Shown here: positions 13,948-21,658 of the stretch, one piece after another
How the letters are laid out: every line of letters starts with the position of its first letter
Position numbering within the stretch: the stretch's first letter is position 1
NCBI GenBank assembly: GCA_036274645.1
Contig: DASUFH010000342.1
Span: 1-25,047 of the forward strand
Length of the DNA: 25,047 bases
Direction: 5' to 3'
From: DASUFH01 sp036274645
GTDB lineage: Bacteria; Acidobacteriota; Terriglobia; 20CM-2-55-15
Made by a program: the position numbers and the translations under genes
The notes under the pieces: model-generated
The model's database searches: none
What the model was told of the DNA's origin: nothing
What the model saw: only the letters and a program-made list of their open reading frames with translations

Positions 13948-15515
13948 AAACGGTCGGGCGCCGTTCCCGCGACCGTCGAGATCACGCCATCGGGTGTCAC
14001 CCGGCGGATGCGTCCATTCAGCGTATCGGCGATATACAGCGTTCCATCCGCATTCACGGCGATGGCTCGTGGTCCACTGAATCGCGCGGCCACCGCCGGT
14101 CCGCCATCGCCCGCGAAACCTGGCGCGTTTGCGCCGGCAATGGTTCGGATCAATCCATCAGGCGTGACCTGGCGGATTCGGTTGACCTCCACGATGAACA
14201 CGTTTCCCATCCGATCCGCCGCCAGGCTGGCCACCTCGATTTCGGCGCGGACGGCCGGTCCGCCATCACCCCTGGATCCAGGCGCGCCGGTTCCGGCGAT
14301 GGTCTCGATCATTCCCTTCGGAGTAATGCGGCGTGTTCTGGCGCCGCCATCCCCGATATAGATGTTGCCGGCGCCGTCCACGGCGATACCGGAGATCGCG
14401 CTGAGGCGCGCCCTCTGCGCCGGGCCTCCGTCGCCCGCAAAGCCCCACGCGCCGTTTCCCGCAATGGTGTCGATGCCCCCTTTGGGTGTAATCCGGCGGA
14501 TGCGCTGGTTTCCGGAATCCGCCACGTAAATATTGCCCGCCCCGTCCACGGCGACCTTCCTGGGCGCGCTGAGCTGGGCGTCGACGGCCCGGCCTCCATC
14601 GCCGCGGAAACCGGCGCGGCCGTTACCGGCAATGGTCTGGATCGTTCCGGATGGGGACAGCTTGCGCACGCGATGGTTGATGTCGTCGGCGATGTAGAGA
14701 TTGCCTTCCGCGTCGGCGGCGATATCCGCCGCGTACAGGTCGGCAATGTCGTCCGTCGAAATCGCGCGGATGATTCCATCCGTCGTCACTCTGCGCACAT
14801 GACCCGTGTCGAGAACGAAGATGTTCCCCGCGCCATCCACCGCGATGGCCGTGGCGCGCGCAATCCGCGCGGCCAGCGCGGGGCCCCCATTGCCTGTGGG
14901 AACCGGCGCCGCCGGCGCCGGTTTCGGCGCGGGACTGATGACGCCGGAATTCATGAGCAGCAGTTCTACCAGCGCGATCCTGTCGGGCGTGTCCCGGACA
15001 ACGAGCGCGCTTAACGGTGTGCTGACCGAAATCTGATTGATCTGCAGCGTCGAGCGCAGCATCGTGACCAGTTCCGTGATGTCCTGCTGCCGGGTGACGT
15101 TCACCAGATAGAACGTCTTCATGATCATCGGCTCGACTTCGCGCCGGACCGTCGGATTGTCCGTCGCGACGATGATGGTGTGGTCGTCTTCAGCCTGCCA
15201 GAAATTTCCCGTCTGGAATGAAAGCAGGTCGAGCGCGCCGAAGATATCCACGTTTTCCAGAACCAGCATGACGGGAGCGCCACTCTGGAACTGACGATGG
15301 AAGATCACCTGGATGCCGGCGAGATCGGCCAGCGTTTCGTACAGCTGTCGCGCCGGCTGATTCATACGCAGCGAGATCGGGCCCGTCACTCTGGGGCGCA
15401 GCACGGCGCGTGGCGAGGGATCCGTCCGCGTCTGAAAGCCGGACATTGCAGCGAACATCAGGAGAACAATGAGAATCCGGAAGACTTTGTTCATGATTGC
15501 GCGCGCCGACATCAT
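13944..15515 (-). CDS. Secreted fusion of secretin N-domains and NHL-repeat propeller
   Basis: The 523-residue product has a signal peptide (NKVFRILIVLLMFAAMSGFQ, about 9-28). An STN-like domain follows (about 45-120; ISLRMNQPARQLYETLADLAGIQVIF as in the N0 domain of secretins and TonB receptors), then a secretin_N-like domain (about 130-187; MKTFYLVNV and LSALVVRDTPDRIALVE), a Pro/Ala linker (about 190-212), and six NHL repeats to the end, four of them marked by the strings IAGNGxxGFxGDGG or close variants and blades such as AVDGAGNIYVADSGNQRIRR. The secretin pore domain is absent. ATG 15515, 15512 and 15494 are in frame; 15494 would give the most typical signal peptide. The stop codon lies inside the palindrome at 13921-13947, where the repeat series ends abruptly after TVAGT. 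Confidence 0.88.
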   Translation of the reverse strand: MMSARAIMNKVFRILIVLLMFAAMSGFQTRTDPSPRAVLRPRVTGPISLRMNQPARQLYETLADLAGIQVIFHRQFQSGAPVMLVLENVDIFGALDLLSFQTGNFWQAEDDHTIIVATDNPTVRREVEPMIMKTFYLVNVTRQQDITELVTMLRSTLQINQISVSTPLSALVVRDTPDRIALVELLLMNSGVISPAPKPAPAAPVPTGNGGPALAARIARATAIAVDGAGNIFVLDTGHVRRVTTDGIIRAISTDDIADLYAADIAADAEGNLYIADDINHRVRKLSPSGTIQTIAGNGRAGFRGDGGRAVDAQLSAPRKVAVDGAGNIYVADSGNQRIRRITPKGGIDTIAGNGAWGFAGDGGPAQRARLSAISGIAVDGAGNIYIGDGGARTRRITPKGMIETIAGTGAPGSRGDGGPAVRAEIEVASLAADRMGNVFIVEVNRIRQVTPDGLIRTIAGANAPGFAGDGGPAVAARFSGPRAIAVNADGTLYIADTLNGRIRRVTPDGVISTVAGTAPDRL

Positions 15516-15663
15516 AATCCAACGTGTTACCGGACGTCTGCGCCCGCGCGTTCCGCCGGTTGAAACCTCGGAGTGGGCTCAATTGCAATTTGAAGGGTGA
15601 AAAAGATTTGATTTTCCATGGGGCCCTGTGAGAAAACCGGCGGTTGGCCAGCATGAATGGACA

Positions 15664-16248
15664 ATGAATATCGAAGAACATGAAATGAGCGGCGCCATTC
15701 AGGCTCAGTGTGTGGAATGCGGCGCAAACTTCGCCGTTGAAGACATGATCCGGTATGCCAGGAACTACGTGTGCGCTACCTGCAAGCCGCTGTTCATGCA
15801 GAAACTCGCCGAGGGCGTTCGCGTGGGAGCGTCCACCCTGCGCTATGCGGGATTCTGGATTCGGGTTCTCGCGTCATTCATCGACTCCATCGTGTACATC
15901 ATTTTTTTCATGAGTCTGTTTATCCTGGCTTTTGGGTTCGACATGATGGATGAATCTCCCGAAGTGGCCGTTATTGGAGCGGAGATGCTCCTGTTCTTCT
16001 TCGCAATCGCCTACGAAGTGATTCTCATCGGGAGATTTGGAAGAACGCTGGGGAAGTTAATCTGCGGGATCAAAGTGGTCACCGCCGATGGACTTCCAGT
16101 CTCCTATCCACTTGCGCTGGGTCGATGCTTTGCGAAGCAGTTGAGTCAGCTCATCCTGTTTATCGGCTATATCATGGCCGCGTTTGACGACGAAAAGCGG
16201 GCGTTGCACGATCGGATTTGCGACACCCGCGTGATTCTGATCAGGTGA
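15664..16248 (+). CDS. RDD-family membrane protein with N-terminal zinc ribbon
   Basis: The product has an N-terminal zinc ribbon (CVECGANF then CATCK, two C-x2-C knuckles about 20 residues apart) followed by an RDD domain: AGFWIRVLASFIDSIVYIIFF holds the R and D of the first helix, then a second hydrophobic helix, the loop GRTLGKLICGIKVV, and the closing segment DEKRALHDRICDTRV. RDD proteins are membrane proteins of unknown or transport-related role. Start codons at 15628 (GTG), 15664 and 15685 (ATG) are in frame; the zinc ribbon begins just after 15685, so either ATG is possible. It leads a tight operon whose last member is another RDD protein. The promoter was not identified with confidence in the 148 bp upstream. 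Confidence 0.85.
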   Translation: MNIEEHEMSGAIQAQCVECGANFAVEDMIRYARNYVCATCKPLFMQKLAEGVRVGASTLRYAGFWIRVLASFIDSIVYIIFFMSLFILAFGFDMMDESPEVAVIGAEMLLFFFAIAYEVILIGRFGRTLGKLICGIKVVTADGLPVSYPLALGRCFAKQLSQLILFIGYIMAAFDDEKRALHDRICDTRVILIR

Positions 16249-16249
16249 T

Positions 16250-16837
16250 ATGGCCGGCTCCCATCCAGCCTGTCCTCAGTGCCACCGGTGGCTGCGGCCG
16301 GAGATCCTCAACGTTTCCGGAATGGCGGCGTGCGCCAGTTGCGGGACTCCATTGCAGGTGGAGGTGTTCCCAGCGCTGTTCCGTCGCTCCTCGCCCGGGC
16401 AGAGCGGCGAAGCCGTTCTGGTCGAAGGCGAGTCGACCTGCTTTTTTCACCCGCAGAAGCGCGCGGTTCTCTCCTGTCAGAGTTGTGGCCGGTTTCTCTG
16501 CGCATTGTGTGACTGCGCCATTAGCGAGTCGCACTTTTGTCCCCTGTGCCTGGAGCAGGGAAAAGCGACTGGACGCATCAAGGCTCTCGACGATCGCCGC
16601 ACACTTTACGACAGCATTGCGTTGAGCGTGGCGGTCCTGCCTGTGGCCCTGTTCTTTTTTGCCACATTTGTCACGGCGCCGATCGCTCTCTTTATTGCCA
16701 TTCGGTACTGGAAAGCGCCGCTCAGTCTCGCGCGTCGTTCGAGGATCCGTTTTGTCTTCGCCATCGCGTTTGCCTCTGCTGAACTGGTGGCGTGGATCGT
16801 GATCGTGGCGATGCTGGTCATGGAGTTGAATGCCTGA
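16250..16837 (+). CDS. Zinc-finger (B-box-like) membrane protein
   Basis: The 195-residue product starts with a four-cysteine ribbon (CPQC at 8-11, CASC at 28-31) and then has a B-box-like cluster CFFHPQKRAVLSCQSCGRFLC followed by ALCDCAI and FCPLC (listed in parts), giving C-x2-H, C-x2-C, C-x2-C and C-x2-C pairs. Two hydrophobic helices follow (ALSVAVLPVALFFFATFV and AIAFASAELVAWIVIVAML). It starts 1 bp after the RDD gene stop codon and its end overlaps the next gene by 8 bp. The same B-box-like pattern occurs in the gene at 17441. Zinc fingers of this type bind proteins or lipids rather than DNA; the role is unknown. Confidence 0.8.
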   Translation: MAGSHPACPQCHRWLRPEILNVSGMAACASCGTPLQVEVFPALFRRSSPGQSGEAVLVEGESTCFFHPQKRAVLSCQSCGRFLCALCDCAISESHFCPLCLEQGKATGRIKALDDRRTLYDSIALSVAVLPVALFFFATFVTAPIALFIAIRYWKAPLSLARRSRIRFVFAIAFASAELVAWIVIVAMLVMELNA

Positions 16838-17444
16838 ACGAGAGTATCGCCGGTTGACGCGGACGCGTTCCGGGCGGGGCCCGGGCGCAGGGGGAGGATT
16901 ATCTCTTAGCCGGCGCGCCAGTCTCTGGCTGGGGCGGGATCACCTGCTGCAGATCGATTCGACGGGGTATTCGGAAACCTACAAGCGATTCTATTTTCGC
17001 GACATTCAGGCGATCATCATCCGGCCCAACGGCCGCCGGCGGCTCTGGAACTGGATTCTTTCCGTGTTGACGGCGCTCTGCCTGGCGTTCGGGTTGGGCA
17101 CAAATCCGGAATTGGGCGCGCGACTGATCGTCTGGCTCATATTGGCCTCTCCGCTGGTGGCGCTGCTTGTCGTCAACAACGTCTTCGGTCCGACCTGCGA
17201 TTGCCAGGTGCGTACCGCGGTACAGCGTGAATATCTGCCCTCGCTCAGCCGCGTGCGCCGCGCGCAGCGGGTGTTGGCCATCGTTCGTCCCCTGATCGCG
17301 GCGGCGCAGGGTGAGTTGACCCGTGAGGCGATCGCCGCCGGTCTGGAACAACTGAGTGAATCGCGGCCCGCAGGCGTGTCCACCGCCATTCCGCCGCCGC
17401 TGGCGGACGCGGCCGCTTCGGCAGGAGAGACACCCACGCCATGA
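16830..17444 (+). CDS. Hypothetical membrane protein with two helices
   Basis: This 204-residue protein has an Arg-rich N-terminus, a PH-like beta segment (LWLGRDHLLQIDSTGYSETYKRFYFRD in parts, then IQAIIIRPNGRR), two transmembrane helices (LSVLTALCLAFGLGT and LIVWLILASPLVALLVV), and a C-terminal domain containing a C-x-C pair (TCDCQV) and a Pro/Ala-rich tail. I do not recognise a named family. It overlaps the preceding gene by 8 bp and the following one by ATGA, so it belongs to the same translationally coupled string. Confidence 0.72.
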   Translation: MPEREYRRLTRTRSGRGPGAGGGLSLSRRASLWLGRDHLLQIDSTGYSETYKRFYFRDIQAIIIRPNGRRRLWNWILSVLTALCLAFGLGTNPELGARLIVWLILASPLVALLVVNNVFGPTCDCQVRTAVQREYLPSLSRVRRAQRVLAIVRPLIAAAQGELTREAIAAGLEQLSESRPAGVSTAIPPPLADAAASAGETPTP

Positions 17445-17764
17445 GCGCCATTCTCCGAGAGCGCTGTTTCAACCATGGCCAGCGGGAGGCGGCCGCGCGC
17501 TGCCCGGGCTGCCGGCGGTCATTCTGTCGCGAATGTGTGACGGAACACGAGAGCCGGGTGTTGTGCGCGACCTGTCTCAAGAAACTGGCGGAGCGCGCGT
17601 CCACCCGGAGATCGGCGTGGCCGCGGCTCGGACGGGCCTCTGGCGTCGTCTTGGGAACGATGTCGGCGTGGTTCTTCTTCTATCTGGTGGGAGCGGCGCT
17701 GTTGCGCTTGACCGACACGTTTCATGAAACGAGCATCTGGCAGGTTCCATGGCTCCGCCAGTAA
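17441..17764 (+). CDS. Small B-box-like zinc-finger membrane protein
   Basis: The 107-residue product starts with a B-box-like finger: CFNHGQREAAARCPGCRRSF, then CREC and CATC, i.e. C-x2-H, C-x2-C, C-x2-C, C-x2-C. One hydrophobic helix (VVLGTMSAWFFFYLVGAALL) follows. It repeats the finger of the gene at 16250 in a reduced form, suggesting paralogues. The start overlaps the preceding stop codon (ATGA), and the next gene begins 16 bp before its own stop codon. Confidence 0.78.
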   Translation: MSAILRERCFNHGQREAAARCPGCRRSFCRECVTEHESRVLCATCLKKLAERASTRRSAWPRLGRASGVVLGTMSAWFFFYLVGAALLRLTDTFHETSIWQVPWLRQ

Positions 17765-19434
17765 TCAACGAAAGCCGGAAACGCCGGACCAAACGGCGGG
17801 ATCGCAGACAGGGCGTCAACGGTCTGGAATTGCTGGACGATGCGATGAGCGTCTTTCGCGTCGCTCCGGCCGGGACAATGGCGCTCTACTACGTCGGCGC
17901 CATTCCGTTCATTCTGGTGTTCCTCTACTTCTGGACCGACATGAGTCAAAGCGCCTTTGCCGCTGCAAGTCTGCCGGGATCGGCGTTCTGGACCACGGCC
18001 GCGTTCATCTGGATGAAGCACTGGCAGGCGCTTTTCGGGCGGAATATTCGCAGCATGCTTGCCGGAGAGACCCCGGCCCGGTGGAGCGCCCGCCAGCATC
18101 TTCGCGTTCTTGCGCTCCAGATCGCCGTGCAGCCGTCCGGCCTCTTCCTGATTCCACTGGCCAGCATCCTTGTGGCGCCGTTTGGCTGGGTTTACGCGTT
18201 CTATCAGAATGCGACCACGCTCTCGGATCCCGACGCCACGCCGACATCTCTTATCCGGTCGGCGTGGAAGCAGGCAAGCCTCTGGCCGGGACAGAACCAT
18301 GTCGCGCTCGCCGTCGTTTCGGGATTCTCGCTGCTGGTTCTGGTGAATCTGGCTGCGGCGGCGCTGATGGCGCCGAGCCTGCTGAAGAGCTTTCTCGACA
18401 TCGAGACCGTGTTTACGCGGAGCCCGATTGCCATGTTCAACACGACGTTTCTGGTGTCGGTGATCGCGCTGACCTACCTTGCCGTGGATCCGATCGTGAA
18501 GACGATGTATGCCCTGCGCTGCTTCCACGGAGAAGCGCTGGAGTCCGGCGCCGACATCCGCGCGACGTTTGAGGAACTCGCGCAGTCGGCGCGCCGAATT
18601 GCCGTCATGATTCTGCTGGCGGCGATGTTCGCGCTGGGTGGCGCTCACGAAGTCCGGGCCGGATCGATGGCCGCCGGAGGACAGGCTGGCGCGGAGAACG
18701 TGACCGGTCCGGCGGTGGCGCCCGAGGATCTGGACCGCGAAATCGACAACGTGCTTCAGGCGCGGAAATATGTATGGCGGATGCCCCGGGAGACCCGTCC
18801 GGAAGAGGAAGGGGTCATTGCCAGATTCCTTCGCGACGTCATTGAATACATCCGCAAGCCGATTGCGGATGCAATTGACTGGATTATGGACTGGCTCTTC
18901 AGGCGCGATCGCGGCGCGGGAACGGCGGCGTCCGGATTGGGCCGCCTTCTGTCATCGCAGTTCTTGCTTTATACCCTTCTGGCGGCCGCCCTGGCCGCGG
19001 CCGCGGTCTGGCTGTTGAGGATGCGGCGGCGCCAGGCTGCAGGGAACGCCGTGGCCACGGCGGAAGCGCTTGCCATCGGTCCGGATATCTCATCGGAGGT
19101 GACCAGCGCCAGCGATCTGCCCGAGGATGGATGGACCCGGCTGGGCCGGGAGTTGATCGAACGCGGGGAACTGCGCCTGGCCATGCGCGCATTCTATTTT
19201 GCGAGCCTGGCTCATCTGGCGGATCGCAATCTGATCGGTATCGCGCGTTTCAAGTCGAATCGCGAATACGAGAACGAACTCGCTCGCCGGGCGCACGCTC
19301 TTCCGTCGCTCGTTCAGGTCTTTGGAGAAAACCGGCTGACGCTCGAGCGGGTCTGGTACGGAACGGATGAAGCCGACGGAGAGCTGGTCAATCGGTTCGT
19401 CGAGAATGTTGAAGCAATCCGGGGGGCGGCATGA
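17749..19434 (+). CDS. DUF4129-containing multi-pass membrane protein
   Basis: The 561-residue protein has an Arg/Lys-rich N-terminus, about six transmembrane segments in its first 310 residues, a soluble or amphipathic middle portion (about 320-400), one further helix (about 405-425, LLYTLLAAALAAAAVWLL), and a C-terminal DUF4129 domain (about 458-561) recognised by WTRLGRELIERGELRLAMRAFYFASLAHLADR and TLERVWYG (given in parts). DUF4129 is found next to MoxR, DUF58 and DUF4350 genes, where it is thought to be part of the membrane complex. It overlaps the preceding gene by 16 bp and the following by ATGA. The N-terminal membrane half resembles glycerophosphoryl-type membrane modules but no motif confirms this. 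Confidence 0.82.
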   Translation: MAPPVINESRKRRTKRRDRRQGVNGLELLDDAMSVFRVAPAGTMALYYVGAIPFILVFLYFWTDMSQSAFAAASLPGSAFWTTAAFIWMKHWQALFGRNIRSMLAGETPARWSARQHLRVLALQIAVQPSGLFLIPLASILVAPFGWVYAFYQNATTLSDPDATPTSLIRSAWKQASLWPGQNHVALAVVSGFSLLVLVNLAAAALMAPSLLKSFLDIETVFTRSPIAMFNTTFLVSVIALTYLAVDPIVKTMYALRCFHGEALESGADIRATFEELAQSARRIAVMILLAAMFALGGAHEVRAGSMAAGGQAGAENVTGPAVAPEDLDREIDNVLQARKYVWRMPRETRPEEEGVIARFLRDVIEYIRKPIADAIDWIMDWLFRRDRGAGTAASGLGRLLSSQFLLYTLLAAALAAAAVWLLRMRRRQAAGNAVATAEALAIGPDISSEVTSASDLPEDGWTRLGRELIERGELRLAMRAFYFASLAHLADRNLIGIARFKSNREYENELARRAHALPSLVQVFGENRLTLERVWYGTDEADGELVNRFVENVEAIRGAA

Positions 19435-20621
19435 GGCGCCATGCGCCGGCCGTCCTGCTGGTGGCCGCCGCGGCGGCCCTGGTCATTGGCGTTGTCCAAC
19501 TGCTGATGCTCCGGATCGAGCAGGGTGACGTCTATCCGCCATATTCCTCTCTTCGCTCCGACCCGCTTGGAGCGATGGCTCTTTATGAAAGCCTGGAACG
19601 CATGCCGGGCATGACCGTCGCGCGGGACTACTCGAGCCAGAACAGGCTTCCCGCCGGCGCCGCGACCGCCTACCTGCATCTGGCGGCTTCGGCGAACGAC
19701 TGGCGCGCCGTTCCGCGGGAGGTCGTCCAGGAGGTGGAGCGCTTCGTTGCCGAGGGAGGGCGGCTGGTTATTGCGCTGTATCCGGACGCCGAGGTCCCCC
19801 GGCGGGTCCGGCCCGACGAAGAGGAGAAGAAAAAGGAGAAACCGAGTCCGGAAGAAGAAGCGAAAATCGTCCAGGTCAAAGATCGCTGGGGCCTGACTCT
19901 GGTCACGCGCGATTTGTCGCGGAACAAGGAAGGCGGATACGATCCGGTTCGGGCGCGAAACGTCAGCGGTCTGCCGCTGCCCGCTGAAATCGACTGGCAC
20001 AGCGGCATCGTTCTGGACAACGTCAGCGCCGACTGGCGTCCGATTTACACGCGGGAGGGAGCAGGACCGGTCGTTGCGGAACGTCGTTTTGGGAAGGGCG
20101 CGATCGTGATCGCCACCGACTCGTTCTTTCTTTCCAACGAGGCCCTCCATGGCGACCGCCAGACCGCGCTCCTGGCCTGGATGGTCGGCTCGAACCACAC
20201 CGTCTATTTTGATGAAGCGCACCTGGGCGTGACCGAGAATCCAGGCGTGGCCACGCTGATTCGCCGGTATCGCCTGCAGGGGCTGGCGGCGGCGCTGCTG
20301 CTTGTGGTGGGGCTGTTCATCTGGAAGAACTCGCTGAGCCTCGCGCCTCGCGTTGTCCGCAATCACCATCAGCGCATTGCCGGCAAAGACGCGGCGTCGG
20401 GGTTTGTGAATCTGTTGCGGCGCAACGTTCCGCCCGGCGATCTTCTCGCCACATGTTTTGCGGAGTGGAAGGCGGCCGTCCAGACCGGTACCCATTCCGC
20501 CGCCCGGATCGAACGGGCCGTGGCGGCATTTCAAAACGAAGCGACGCGGCCGTCGAGGGAGCAGGACCCGATCCGCGCCTACGCGGCAATCACGGACATT
20601 CTCAAGAAACACCACCCATGA
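19431..20621 (+). CDS. DUF4350 domain membrane-anchored protein
   Basis: The 396-residue product has an N-terminal membrane anchor (VLLVAAAAALVIGVVQLLML), an extracytoplasmic DUF4350 domain (about 33-265) with SDPLGAMALYESLERMPG, VVQEVERFVAEGGRLVIA and FGKGAIVIATDSFFLSNEAL patterns, a second helix (about 281-299), and a cytoplasmic tail of about 90 residues. A highly charged insert (DEEEKKKEKPSPEEE, about 126-140) interrupts the domain. DUF4350 resembles the GldG/ThuA-type amidotransferase-like fold. The gene overlaps both neighbours by ATGA. Association with MoxR and DUF58 is conserved in Actinobacteria and Acidobacteria. Confidence 0.85.
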   Translation: MRRHAPAVLLVAAAAALVIGVVQLLMLRIEQGDVYPPYSSLRSDPLGAMALYESLERMPGMTVARDYSSQNRLPAGAATAYLHLAASANDWRAVPREVVQEVERFVAEGGRLVIALYPDAEVPRRVRPDEEEKKKEKPSPEEEAKIVQVKDRWGLTLVTRDLSRNKEGGYDPVRARNVSGLPLPAEIDWHSGIVLDNVSADWRPIYTREGAGPVVAERRFGKGAIVIATDSFFLSNEALHGDRQTALLAWMVGSNHTVYFDEAHLGVTENPGVATLIRRYRLQGLAAALLLVVGLFIWKNSLSLAPRVVRNHHQRIAGKDAASGFVNLLRRNVPPGDLLATCFAEWKAAVQTGTHSAARIERAVAAFQNEATRPSREQDPIRAYAAITDILKKHHP

Positions 20622-21580
20622 TGAACCTGGAACGACTCAAGGAAACACTTGCCGAGGCCCGGCGCGAAACCGCCAAAATCGTCATTGGACAGCACGACGT
20701 CATCGACAAGGCGCTCATCGCCATCTTCACCGGCAATCACGCGCTGATTGAAGGAGTGCCCGGCGTGGCCAAGACGTTGCTTGTTCGCACGCTGGCCCAT
20801 GTGCTCGGCGCGGGCTTCTCCCGTATCCAGTTCACTCCCGATCTGATGCCGGCGGACATTACCGGCACGAACGTGTTCAACCTGCAGCGCAACGAGTTTT
20901 CGCTGGTGAAGGGGCCCGTGTTCACGTCGTTTCTGCTGGCGGACGAAATTAACCGCGCCCCCGCAAAGACGCAGTCGGCGCTGCTGCAGGCCATGCAGGA
21001 GCGCGTCGTGACGATCGATCGGGATACTTATCCCTTGCCGCCGAACTTCACGGTTTTTGCCACGCAGAACCCGATCGAATACGAGGGCACGTACCCGTTG
21101 CCCGAGGCGCAGAAAGATCGGTTCATGCTGAAGATCACCATGCACGCTCCGGAGCGCTCCGAGGAACTGGCGCTCGCGATGAGGACCATGACGCCGGAGG
21201 CGCCGGAGACGCTGCTGTCGAGCGGCGCGGTGAAGCCGGTGATTCGCGGCGCCGATCTTGCGGAGTTGCGGGAACTGCTGGGTGGGATCACGATTCGTGA
21301 GGAATTGACGGGGTACCTGGTGGATATCGTACGCGAGACACGCGCGCACGAAAGCGTTCTGGTTGGCGCCGGCCCCCGCGCGACCCAGGCGCTGATCATG
21401 GCCGCGCGGGGTTACGCGGCGATTTCGGGGCGCGAGTTCGTGACGCCGGACGACGTTAAGGCGATGGCCATACCTGTTCTGGAGCATCGTTTGATCCTGC
21501 GTCCGGAGTTCGAGATCGAGGGGCTCTCCGTGGCCGAAGTTATCGGGCAGATCCTTCAGCAGGTCGCTGTGCCTCGATAG
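20618..21580 (+). CDS. MoxR-family AAA+ ATPase
   Basis: MoxR ATPases act as chaperones that mature or insert metal into protein partners, usually with a von Willebrand-like partner such as the neighbouring DUF58 protein. The 320-residue product shows Walker A GVPGVAKT (46-53), the QFTPDLMPADITG segment (71-83), Walker B with LLADEINRAP (106-115), sensor 1 in FATQNPIEYEGTYPLPEAQ, and the C-terminal lid ending DVKAMAIPVLEHRL. The start overlaps the DUF4350 stop (ATGATG; 20618 or 20621 are both possible). A longer frame reaching 20453 lies antisense-frame in DUF4350 and is not used. A palindrome lies just after the stop codon. Confidence 0.95.
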   Translation: MMNLERLKETLAEARRETAKIVIGQHDVIDKALIAIFTGNHALIEGVPGVAKTLLVRTLAHVLGAGFSRIQFTPDLMPADITGTNVFNLQRNEFSLVKGPVFTSFLLADEINRAPAKTQSALLQAMQERVVTIDRDTYPLPPNFTVFATQNPIEYEGTYPLPEAQKDRFMLKITMHAPERSEELALAMRTMTPEAPETLLSSGAVKPVIRGADLAELRELLGGITIREELTGYLVDIVRETRAHESVLVGAGPRATQALIMAARGYAAISGREFVTPDDVKAMAIPVLEHRLILRPEFEIEGLSVAEVIGQILQQVAVPR

Positions 21581-21584
21581 ATCA

Positions 21585-21623
21585 CTGCGGAGGGAAATGG
21601 GCGGTCATCGACCGCCCCCGCAG
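21585..21623. repeat. Interspersed palindrome (GGGCGGTC family) inside the operon
   Basis: The core GGGCGGTC (21599-21606), loop ATC, GACCGCCC (21610-21617) matches the elements at 13921 and 24837. Outer arms CTGCGG (21585-21590) and CCGCAG (21618-21623) extend the stem with a bulge on the left. It lies between the moxR and DUF58 genes, where an RNA hairpin could alter the relative expression of downstream genes. Confidence 0.82.
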
Positions 21624-21658
21624 GAAAACACACTCGATAAAGGAGCCGGTCGGATTCG

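Noticed and set aside
14909..14929. GC-rich near-palindrome in the NHL gene
   Set aside because: It encodes the Pro/Ala linker between domains, and the symmetry follows from repeated GCC/GGC codons.
19314..20615. 433-residue open frame antisense to the DUF4350 gene
   Set aside because: Shadow of the DUF4350 gene, which has ATGA overlaps with both neighbours; the antisense product has no family features.
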